Below, one piece after another: positions 1 through 4,711 of a stretch of DNA of 10,578 bases (its first letter is position 1; each line of letters opens with the position of its first letter). The stretch comes from Hydrogenophaga intermedia (lineage in GTDB: Bacteria; Pseudomonadota; Gammaproteobacteria; Burkholderiales; Burkholderiaceae_C): positions 1-10,578 of the forward strand of contig CAMBOY010000089.1 of NCBI GenBank assembly GCA_945869245.1, written 5' to 3'. The position numbers were made by a program, and so were the translations under genes. The notes below the pieces were generated by a model. That model had not been told where the DNA came from. It saw only the letters and a program-made list of their open reading frames with translations, and did no database searches.

Positions 1-112
1 CGATCTCGGCCGCGCGGGGGGCGATTTCGGCTTGGGCAAAGTCGCGCACCGCGTCGCGCAGGGCGTCGATGTCTTCACCAAGCTGGAAATTCAGGCCGGG
101 CAGGTTGGTCAT
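1..112 (-). CDS. liuA: Isovaleryl-CoA dehydrogenase, N-terminal fragment (cut by window edge)
   Basis: Only the first 37 codons are inside the window; the gene runs off the left edge. The peptide starts MTNLPGLNFQLGEDIDALRD and continues with DFAQAEIAPRAAEI, which matches the N-terminus typical of bacterial isovaleryl-CoA dehydrogenases (also called Ivd) of the acyl-CoA dehydrogenase family. The enzyme is an FAD flavoprotein of the cytosol that oxidises isovaleryl-CoA to 3-methylcrotonyl-CoA in leucine breakdown and passes electrons to ETF. The start is ATG at 112-110, supported by AGGAG about 7 bases upstream (plus-strand 120-124), the clearest Shine-Dalgarno in the window. It lies 79 bases behind the thioesterase gene on the same strand, with a palindromic repeat in between, and downstream of a LiuR-type operator and LiuR gene, which supports the leucine assignment. 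Another short-chain acyl-CoA dehydrogenase is the only real alternative; the catalytic part is not visible. Confidence 0.85.
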   Translation of the reverse strand, partial: MTNLPGLNFQLGEDIDALRDAVRDFAQAEIAPRAAEI

Positions 113-119
113 GTCGGAT

Positions 120-124
120 CTCCT
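120..124 (-). promoter_or_regulatory. Ribosome binding site of liuA
   Basis: On the minus strand the bases read AGGAG, 7 bases before the ATG at 112-110. It fixes the liuA start and stands out because most genes in this window have no clear Shine-Dalgarno. Confidence 0.7.
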
Positions 125-140
125 GGAGGGTTTGTTTGTA

Positions 141-180
141 GCCCCCTCTACCGCCTGCGGGAGAGGGTTGGGGTGAGGGC
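141..180. repeat. GC-rich palindromic intergenic repeat (CCCTCTCCC/GGGAGAGGG type)
   Basis: Plus-strand CCCTCT (144-149) pairs with AGAGGG (162-167), and CCG (151-153) with CGG (158-160), interrupted by one A/G mismatch; the tail reads GGTTGGGGTGAGGGC. Read on the minus strand, the tail gives CTCACCCCAACCCTCTCCC, a sequence I recognise as a dispersed intergenic repeat found in many proteobacterial genomes, often mistranslated as LTPTLSRR. It sits in the 79-base gap between the thioesterase stop (192) and the liuA start (112). It could act as a weak attenuator or an RNA-stability element; there is no T tract for a standard terminator. Only one copy is in this window. Confidence 0.65.
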
Positions 181-191
181 TGTTTCGGTGA

Positions 192-632
192 TCAATACGT
201 TTTGGGCACCGGCACCAGGGTCTGCTGCATCAGTGCGCAGTCGCTGCGGGTGCCGTCGGCGGCGATATGCACCACCTCGGCGATGGTGACGATGATGCGC
301 TTGCCACCGCGCACCACGCGGCCAGTGGCCTGCAATTCGCCACCCTGAAAAGCGGCGAGAAAGTTGATCTTGTATTCGACGGTGGTGACTTCCATGCCTT
401 CGGGCGCCACAGTGAGCGCCGCATAGCCACCGGCGATGTCGGCCAACGCGCCCATGGCACCGCCATGAAATCCGCCCTGCTGCTGCGTCACCCGCTCGGA
501 ATAGGGCAGCGCCAGCGTCACGGTACCGGGGGCCACGGCCAGCAGGCGCACACCCAAATGCTGCATCATGCCCTGGCGGGCCAGACTGGCCGATACGCGG
601 GTGTGCAGGGCGTCGTGGGGGCTGGTGCTCAT
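192..632 (-). CDS. PaaI-family hotdog-fold thioesterase
   Basis: A 146-residue protein of the usual size for single-domain hotdog thioesterases (PaaI/YbgC-like, COG2050). The family signature is visible at residues 55-65 as FHGGAMGALAD, with HGG at 56-58 and the acidic candidate catalytic residue D65 on the central helix, followed by a strand like VEYKINFLAAF (85-95) that usually lines the acyl pocket. Such enzymes work as cytosolic dimers or tetramers and cleave acyl- or aryl-CoA thioesters; the substrate cannot be read from sequence. The start is ATG at 632-630, with no clear Shine-Dalgarno. A perfect 20-bp palindrome ends 15 bases upstream of the start, so the gene is probably under control of the neighbouring MerR/LiuR-type regulator. 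It precedes liuA on the same strand by 79 bases and may be cotranscribed with it. A role in releasing CoA from branched-chain or overflow intermediates of leucine breakdown is inference. Confidence 0.88.
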   Translation of the reverse strand: MSTSPHDALHTRVSASLARQGMMQHLGVRLLAVAPGTVTLALPYSERVTQQQGGFHGGAMGALADIAGGYAALTVAPEGMEVTTVEYKINFLAAFQGGELQATGRVVRGGKRIIVTIAEVVHIAADGTRSDCALMQQTLVPVPKTY

Positions 633-647
633 GGCAAGGCGGCGATA

Positions 648-667
648 TGACGTTTACGTAAACGTCA
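648..667. promoter_or_regulatory. Perfect 20-bp palindrome, predicted LiuR operator 1
   Basis: TGACGTTTACGTAAACGTCA is a perfect dyad. It lies 15 bases before the ATG of the thioesterase gene and is almost identical (19 of 20) to the palindrome at 1277-1296 beside the regulator gene. MerR-family regulators bind such dyads, and LiuR regulators of leucine/isovalerate genes are known from comparative genomics to use ACGT-containing palindromes; that this one is bound by the adjacent LiuR is inference. Confidence 0.8.
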
Positions 668-697
668 ATTATGCGGGGGTTTGGGGGTGGGCGGCAA
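668..697 (-). promoter_or_regulatory. Candidate promoter of thioesterase-liuA
   Basis: On the minus strand, TTGCCG (697-692) and CATAAT (673-668) are spaced by 18 bases and resemble sigma70 -35 and -10 boxes (4 of 6 and 5 of 6). Operator 1 begins directly after the -10 box and would cover the transcription start, a layout that fits repression. A second -35-like TTGACG (668-663) lies inside the operator edge. No experimental support; low confidence. Confidence 0.3.
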
Positions 698-805
698 GTC
701 GGGGCAAACCCGGGCCGCGCGGCACTGTCCTCGTTGCTTGCCCTATGCCTTACCAGTGGCGGCGCCGGCGGCGCGCTGCAACGGGGCGGACCAAGCCCTG
801 CCGCC

Positions 806-1213
806 TCAGACCTTGGCGCTTTTTTCCACCCTGGCCAGCAGCGCACGGGCTTCTTTTTCGTGCACCTTCACCTCGTCAAGATTGGCCATCAGGTCGGCGA
901 GCTGTTCTTCGAGCTGGCGCTTGTGGTCGGCCAACACGGTGAGGAATTTGCGCAGTTGTGGCCCGGTGTCGCGCGGGCTGTCGTACATGTCGATGATGTC
1001 TTTGGCCTCGGTCAGCGACAAGCCCAGGCGTTTGGCGCGCAGGGTGAGCTTTAAGCGGGTGCGGTCGCGCGCGCTGTAGACGCGATTGCGCCCACCCGGG
1101 CCTTCGCGCTGGGGCTGCAACAGCCCCATGTCTTCGTAAAAACGGATGGCGCGGGTGGTCAGGTCGAACTCGCGGGCAAGGTCACTGATGGTGTAAGTGG
1201 GCGTGGTGGCCAT
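806..1213 (-). CDS. liuR: MerR-family transcriptional regulator, LiuR type
   Basis: A 135-residue regulator with the MerR plan. Residues 7-27 (YTISDLAREFDLTTRAIRFYE region) form the winged helix-turn-helix, with the family motif RAIRFYED at 21-28 and RVYSARDRTRLKL at 44-56; residues about 87-130 form a long heptad-rich helix for antiparallel dimerisation. There is no cysteine anywhere, which argues against metal sensing and for a small organic or acyl-CoA ligand. LiuR proteins control leucine/isovalerate degradation genes in proteobacteria. The assignment rests on this wording, on liuA two genes downstream on the same strand, and on two matching palindromes at 648-667 and 1275-1298, the second in its own upstream region, which suggests autoregulation. 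The start is ATG at 1213-1211 because the HTH begins at residue 7; no clear Shine-Dalgarno is seen. Other cysteine-free MerR regulators remain possible but less likely. Confidence 0.85.
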   Translation of the reverse strand: MATTPTYTISDLAREFDLTTRAIRFYEDMGLLQPQREGPGGRNRVYSARDRTRLKLTLRAKRLGLSLTEAKDIIDMYDSPRDTGPQLRKFLTVLADHKRQLEEQLADLMANLDEVKVHEKEARALLARVEKSAKV

Positions 1214-1260
1214 GGCGTGGGGCGTGTCGGCTGGCGGACAGGGCGGCGTCGGTGTCTGCC

Positions 1261-1266
1261 TAGAAT
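1261..1266 (+). promoter_or_regulatory. Candidate -10 box for the divergent MBL hydrolase gene
   Basis: TAGAAT matches the sigma70 -10 consensus at 5 of 6 positions and lies 8 bases before operator 2, so the transcription start would fall at the operator edge. No convincing -35 box is present at 16-19 bases upstream, which would fit a weak or activator-dependent promoter. Tentative. Confidence 0.25.
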
Positions 1267-1274
1267 GCCGCAGA

Positions 1275-1298
1275 ACTGACGTTTACGTCAACGTCAGT
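1275..1298. promoter_or_regulatory. 24-bp near-perfect palindrome, predicted LiuR operator 2
   Basis: The core TGACGTTTACGTCAACGTCA (1277-1296) differs from operator 1 at one base; flanking AC and GT extend the dyad to 24 bp with a single mismatched pair. It lies in the 125-base space between the regulator gene (start 1213, minus strand) and the hydrolase gene (start 1339, plus strand), so a single bound dimer could control both directions. On the minus strand a TACACT box (1301-1296) overlaps its edge with a weak GTGAAG 17 bases upstream, a possible liuR promoter. Confidence 0.8.
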
Positions 1299-1338
1299 GT
1301 AGCGCCCTGCGCTCTGCGCTTCACTTCAAGCACGATCC

Positions 1339-2433
1339 ATGACCCACACCACCCCACCCAGCCGCGACCAGCTCGAAGCCCGCCTGCACTTTCCACTGGG
1401 CACCAGCCTACCCGAACCCGATCGGGCGTTGGCGGTGGCTCCCGGCGTGAAGTGGCTGCGCATGGGGCTGCCGTTTGCGCTGGACCACATCAACCTCTGG
1501 CTGCTGCGCGACGAGATCGACGGCCGCGCCGGCTGGACGGTGGTGGACACCTGCATCGACCGTCCCGAGGCGCGCGCGCAGTGGGACGAGGTGATCGCGC
1601 AAGCGCTCGACGGTCTGCCCGTGCTGCGGGTGCTGGCCACCCACATGCACCCCGACCACATCGGGTTGGCGCACTGGCTGGTGGATCGCTTCAGCAGTGA
1701 CCAACACCGCTGTGGTTTCTGGATCAGCGCCACCGACTATTACGCGGCCCGGGTGGCCTCGCAGAGCACCACCGGTTTTGGTGGCGAGGCGGCGGCGCGC
1801 TTTTTTGCCGCGCATGGTCTGCGCGACCCGCAGGCGCTGGACCGCATCCGCGAGCGCGCCAGCTACTACCCCAGCCTGGTGCCGGCGGTGCCGCCCTCTT
1901 ACCGCCGGCTGGTCGACGGCGAGACGGTGCGCATCGGTGGCCACACATGGACGCTGATCGCCGGGCGCGGCCACTCGCCAGAGCACATGTCGCTGCACTG
2001 CGTCGCGCTGGGTGTGCTGATCAGCGGCGACATGCTGCTGCCGCGCATCTCCACCAATGTGAGTGTGTACGACATCGAGCCCGAGGCCGACCCCCTGGCC
2101 TGGTTTCTCAATTCGGTGGACCGCTTCGCTGAACTGCCCGACAGCACGCTGGTGCTGCCCTCGCACGGGCGGCCGTTTGTGGGCATCGCCGAGCGGCTGC
2201 ACCAGCTGCACACCCACCACGAGGAGCGACTGGCCGAGGTGCGCGTGGCCTGTGCCGACACACCACGCTGCGCGGCCGAGGTGCTGCCGGTGCTGTTTCC
2301 GCGCGCGCTGGACTTGCACCAGACCACGTTTGCTCTGGGTGAGACGGTGGCGCACCTGCACCGCCTGTGGTTTGCCGGTGAACTGCAGCGCCAGCGCGGG
2401 GCTGACGGCGTGTGGCGCTTCGGTCGCGGGTGA
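1339..2433 (+). CDS. Metallo-beta-lactamase-fold hydrolase (glyoxalase II/LACTB2-like)
   Basis: A 364-residue MBL-fold metallohydrolase. The binuclear metal site is complete: THMHPDH at 101-107 (H102, H104, D106, H107), the histidine of GHSPEH (H212), the bridging aspartate of SGD (D231) and SHG (H276). The C-terminal part (about 285-364) is the helical extension seen in COG0491 and LACTB2-like proteins. No signal peptide is visible, so it should be cytosolic. Relatives hydrolyse thioesters such as S-lactoylglutathione, or other esters and nucleic acids; the substrate here is unknown. It is divergent from liuR and shares operator 2, which suggests a LiuR-regulated role, possibly thioester hydrolysis during acyl-CoA metabolism (inference). 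The start is ATG at 1339 with no strong Shine-Dalgarno; the metal and fold residues begin well after it, so a slightly later start cannot be excluded. It ends 6 bases from the convergent metalloprotease gene. Confidence 0.88.
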   Translation: MTHTTPPSRDQLEARLHFPLGTSLPEPDRALAVAPGVKWLRMGLPFALDHINLWLLRDEIDGRAGWTVVDTCIDRPEARAQWDEVIAQALDGLPVLRVLATHMHPDHIGLAHWLVDRFSSDQHRCGFWISATDYYAARVASQSTTGFGGEAAARFFAAHGLRDPQALDRIRERASYYPSLVPAVPPSYRRLVDGETVRIGGHTWTLIAGRGHSPEHMSLHCVALGVLISGDMLLPRISTNVSVYDIEPEADPLAWFLNSVDRFAELPDSTLVLPSHGRPFVGIAERLHQLHTHHEERLAEVRVACADTPRCAAEVLPVLFPRALDLHQTTFALGETVAHLHRLWFAGELQRQRGADGVWRFGRG

Positions 2434-2439
2434 ACGCGC

Positions 2440-3330
2440 TTATTCGAGCGGCACGGCGGCGCGTTTGAGCGCGGCGCGGCGCGCGGGGTGGTCGGGCATG
2501 ACGCTGGCCACCACGTCCCAAAAACGCGGGCTGTGGTCCATGTGGCGCAGATGGCTGAGCTCGTGCACCACCACATAGTCCACCATGTCGGGGCTCAGGT
2601 GAATCAGGCGCCAGTTGAGCCGAATGGTGCCGTCGGCGCTGGCGCTGCCCCAGCGGGTGCTGGCGCCTGAGAGCCGCAGGCAACGGTACGTCACCCCGAG
2701 CTGCGGAGCAAAGTGGTCGAGCCGCTCGCGAAAGTGTTGGGTGGCGTGGCGCATCAGCCAGGCCTGGGCGGCGTCGCGGATCTGTACCTCGCTGGCGTGA
2801 GCTGGCAGGCCGATGCGCAACTCGCGCCGGCCTTCGGGCGCATCGACCAAGGCCGCCCCCTTGCCTGAGAAGCCGTGGGCCGCGTCGAGCCGCAACCGCA
2901 CCGCCTCACCGAGCAACTCAAAGCGTGCGCCGTCGGCCCAGACCACCCGCGCCTGGTCGAGTGCGGTGCGGCGTTCGCGCGCCACCTGCAGCTTGTCCAG
3001 AATCCAGTCGCTTTTGCTGCGCACAAAGGCGTCCACATCGCCCACCGGGGCCCAGGTGGGCGCGCTCACGGTGAGTCCTTCCGGACTCACCGTGAGACCA
3101 ATGGTGCGTCGCTTGCCGCGTTTGAATTCATAGGCCACGTCGCAGTGCGCCAGCCGCACCGCGCGGTTGGCGCGCGGGTGGTGCCAGACCACCGGCATCA
3201 CCGCTTCGGCCAGGCTCAGCGCTGGCCCATTGGGCTCAGGCAAAGCCACTGCAGGCACCGGCGCCTGCGCCGGTGGCGACTGCACGCTCACCGCACCAAA
3301 ATCGAACACCAATTGACCGGTCTGGCTCAT
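2440..3330 (-). CDS. YgjP/DUF45-type zinc metalloprotease
   Basis: A 296-residue protein of the YgjP-like (DUF45) metallopeptidase family. The zinc site is visible as VVHELSHLRHMDHSPRFW near 254-271, with H256, E257, H260 and the third ligand H266 in the typical HExxH-x5-H spacing. Before it is the family block STRWGSAS...IRLNWRLIHLSPDMVDYVV (225-255); the cysteine that often follows WGS is alanine here. Residues 1-48 are a proline/alanine-rich, probably disordered N-terminus. The family is cytosolic and usually annotated as a predicted metal-dependent hydrolase; its physiological substrate is not well known. It starts 9 bases after the plsC stop and is the last gene of the glyQ-glyS-gmhB-plsC run. 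It converges with the MBL gene with only 6 bases between the two stops, so there is no space for a terminator. A perfect hairpin-forming inverted repeat lies at codons 79-89. Confidence 0.9.
   Translation of the reverse strand: MSQTGQLVFDFGAVSVQSPPAQAPVPAVALPEPNGPALSLAEAVMPVVWHHPRANRAVRLAHCDVAYEFKRGKRRTIGLTVSPEGLTVSAPTWAPVGDVDAFVRSKSDWILDKLQVARERRTALDQARVVWADGARFELLGEAVRLRLDAAHGFSGKGAALVDAPEGRRELRIGLPAHASEVQIRDAAQAWLMRHATQHFRERLDHFAPQLGVTYRCLRLSGASTRWGSASADGTIRLNWRLIHLSPDMVDYVVVHELSHLRHMDHSPRFWDVVASVMPDHPARRAALKRAAVPLE
3065..3096 (-). repeat. Perfect 14-bp inverted repeat with GGAA loop inside the metalloprotease gene
   Basis: On the coding (minus) strand CTCACGGTGAGTCC is followed by GGAA and then by its exact reverse complement GGACTCACCGTGAG. 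The RNA would form a 14-bp stem capped by a GNRA-type tetraloop. Each arm also contains a near-palindrome CTCAC(G/C)GTGAG, with centres 21 bp apart. It encodes LTVSPEGLTVS (residues 79-89), so a repeated LTVS peptide accounts for part of the symmetry. There is no T tract on either side, so it is not a standard terminator. Confidence 0.8.
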
Positions 3331-3339
3331 GCGCAGGGC

Positions 3340-4074
3340 TCAGGCATAGGCGCTGGGGTCTAGGCGGCGCATCTCGGCCTCGATCCAGGCCTCGACCTCA
3401 CGCATCAGCTCTTCGGGCTGGCGCCCTTGGCTCGGGATCGGCTTGCCAATCGAGAACTCCACCGTGCCTGGGCGTTTGATGAACGCCTTGCGCGGCCAGC
3501 ATTTGGCCGATGTCACAGCCACCGGAATCACCGGCGCACCCGTGGCAATCGCCAGCCGGGTGCCGCCGGTTTTGTAGCTGCCTTGTTGACCGCGCTCGAT
3601 GCGGGTGCCCTCTGGGAACATGATGACCCAGGTGCCTTGGTCGAGCAGGCGCTGGCCCTGCGCCACTACCTTGTTGAAGGCCTCGGTGCGTTTGCTGCGA
3701 TCGATGTGGATCATGTCCATGCGGCCCATGGCCCAGCCGAAAAATGGCACGTACAGCAGCTCTTTTTTGAACACATAGGCCAGTGGGTGCGGCATGAGCG
3801 TGGGCATACAAAACGTTTCCCAGGTGGACTGGTGCTTGACCAGCAGCACCGCCGGCTCCAGATTGCCCACGGGCAAGTTCTCGTAGCCCATGACGTGGTT
3901 GCGGATGCCCAGCATCAGTTCGCCACTGCGCACCGCTAGGCGCAACCAACCGACACACATCCAGTACACGCGGGTGCTGTTCATGAAGGGGGCGCAGACC
4001 AGCACCGCCAGCGCCCAGGGCACCACGGTCACCGCCATAAAGACCATGTGCACAAAAGAACGGATCGCATTCAT
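3340..4074 (-). CDS. plsC: 1-acyl-sn-glycerol-3-phosphate acyltransferase
   Basis: A 244-residue PlsC-type acyltransferase that acylates lysophosphatidic acid at sn-2 to make phosphatidic acid on the inner face of the cytoplasmic membrane. A hydrophobic N-terminal segment (about 8-30) can anchor it. Motif I is KHQSTWE (80-86), with catalytic H81 and glutamate at the place of the usual aspartate of HX4D; motif II is HIDRSKR (123-129); motif III is FPEGTR (153-158); motif IV is PVIPVAV (181-187). The H...E variant is, to my knowledge, common in Burkholderiales. The start is ATG at 4074-4072, 16 bases after the gmhB stop; the open frame continues upstream through gmhB, but that extension encodes only shadow sequence. 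The length matches the family. It lies in the glyS-gmhB-plsC run and was probably made from the same transcript. Confidence 0.93.
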   Translation of the reverse strand: MNAIRSFVHMVFMAVTVVPWALAVLVCAPFMNSTRVYWMCVGWLRLAVRSGELMLGIRNHVMGYENLPVGNLEPAVLLVKHQSTWETFCMPTLMPHPLAYVFKKELLYVPFFGWAMGRMDMIHIDRSKRTEAFNKVVAQGQRLLDQGTWVIMFPEGTRIERGQQGSYKTGGTRLAIATGAPVIPVAVTSAKCWPRKAFIKRPGTVEFSIGKPIPSQGRQPEELMREVEAWIEAEMRRLDPSAYA

Positions 4075-4090
4075 GCGGAACAACCCAACA

Positions 4091-4711
4091 TCACAAAGGC
4101 GCCAAGCCCGAGGGCTGGGCAAGAGAAGGCGGTTGCTCGGCGAGCAACCAATCGGCAAAGCCGGACAAATCGGTGTGCAAGCGGGTGCCTGCGGGCAAGT
4201 CCGGTATCTGGCTCTGATGGTGCGGGCCATAAGGCCCGTCGCCCAGACGCTCGCGCCATTCGGCCGACTTGCCGCACAACAACAGATGTGGCACACCACC
4301 CGCGGTGGCCGCAGCCTGCACATGGCGCAGGGCGTTGCCGACCGCATGCACCTGCGCCAAGTCCACGCCCAAACGCTCTCCAATTTGCCAGAACAAGCCC
4401 GGCTGGGGCTTGCGGCAGCTGCAAGCGTCTTCGGGCGCGTGGGGGCAAAAAAACACCGCCTCGACCCGCGCGCCCGCCGCCGCCAGCTGCTTGTGCATGC
4501 GGGCGTGGATGGCGTTGAGTGCGGCCATGTCGAACATGCCACGCCCCAGGCCCGACTGGTTGGTGGCCAGTACCACGCGCCAGCCGCCCTGGTTCAGACG
4601 CGCCACCGCCTCGAGCGCACCCGGCAGGGCCTCCCACTCATCGGGCGAGGCCACGTAGTCGTCGCGGCTGCGGTTGAGCGTGCCGTCGCGGTCGAGGATG
4701 ATCAGCTTCAT
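4091..4711 (-). CDS. gmhB: D-glycero-D-manno-heptose 1,7-bisphosphate 7-phosphatase (HAD family), motif IV altered
   Basis: A 206-residue GmhB-type HAD phosphatase, which removes the 7-phosphate in ADP-heptose synthesis for LPS inner core. Motif I is DRDGTLN (7-13) with nucleophile D7 and acid/base D9; motif II is ATNQSG (49-54); the zinc-binding loop is CPH...CSC (C89, H91, C97, C99) followed by RKPQPG (100-105) with motif III lysine K101. The oddity is motif IV: at 124-130 the sequence reads VGNALRH where relatives have VGDSLRD, so both acidic positions (N126 and H130) are lost. Those carboxylates normally hold Mg2+, so activity may be lowered or changed. The frame is otherwise intact. The ATG overlaps the glyS stop by 4 bases (ATGA), which suggests translational coupling; plsC follows after 16 bases. 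Family assignment is firm, catalytic competence is uncertain. Confidence 0.92.
   Translation of the reverse strand: MKLIILDRDGTLNRSRDDYVASPDEWEALPGALEAVARLNQGGWRVVLATNQSGLGRGMFDMAALNAIHARMHKQLAAAGARVEAVFFCPHAPEDACSCRKPQPGLFWQIGERLGVDLAQVHAVGNALRHVQAAATAGGVPHLLLCGKSAEWRERLGDGPYGPHHQSQIPDLPAGTRLHTDLSGFADWLLAEQPPSLAQPSGLAPL

Noticed and set aside
785..805. GGCGG/CCGCC inverted repeat just after the liuR stop
   Set aside because: Only 5 bp with no T tract, in very GC-rich DNA; not enough for a terminator call.
148..846. Minus-strand frame of 232 codons covering the thioesterase and the intergenic region
   Set aside because: It is in another frame than the thioesterase, runs through the operator, and ends in the repeat-derived ALTPTLSRRR signature.
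1408..2361. Open minus-strand frame of 317 codons antisense to the MBL gene
   Set aside because: The composition is shadow-like (many R, H, Q, V), and the plus strand encodes all metal ligands of an MBL protein.
3256..3275. CACCGGCGC-CT-GCGCCGGTG inverted repeat in the metalloprotease N-terminus
   Set aside because: Perfect, but made of GC-rich Pro/Ala/Gly codons in a low-complexity linker with a 2-base loop; likely compositional.
4075..4542. Upstream extension of the plsC frame to 400 codons
   Set aside because: The extra 156 codons lie out of frame over gmhB and do not resemble any PlsC N-terminus; ATG at 4074 gives the normal family length and an N-terminal hydrophobic anchor.
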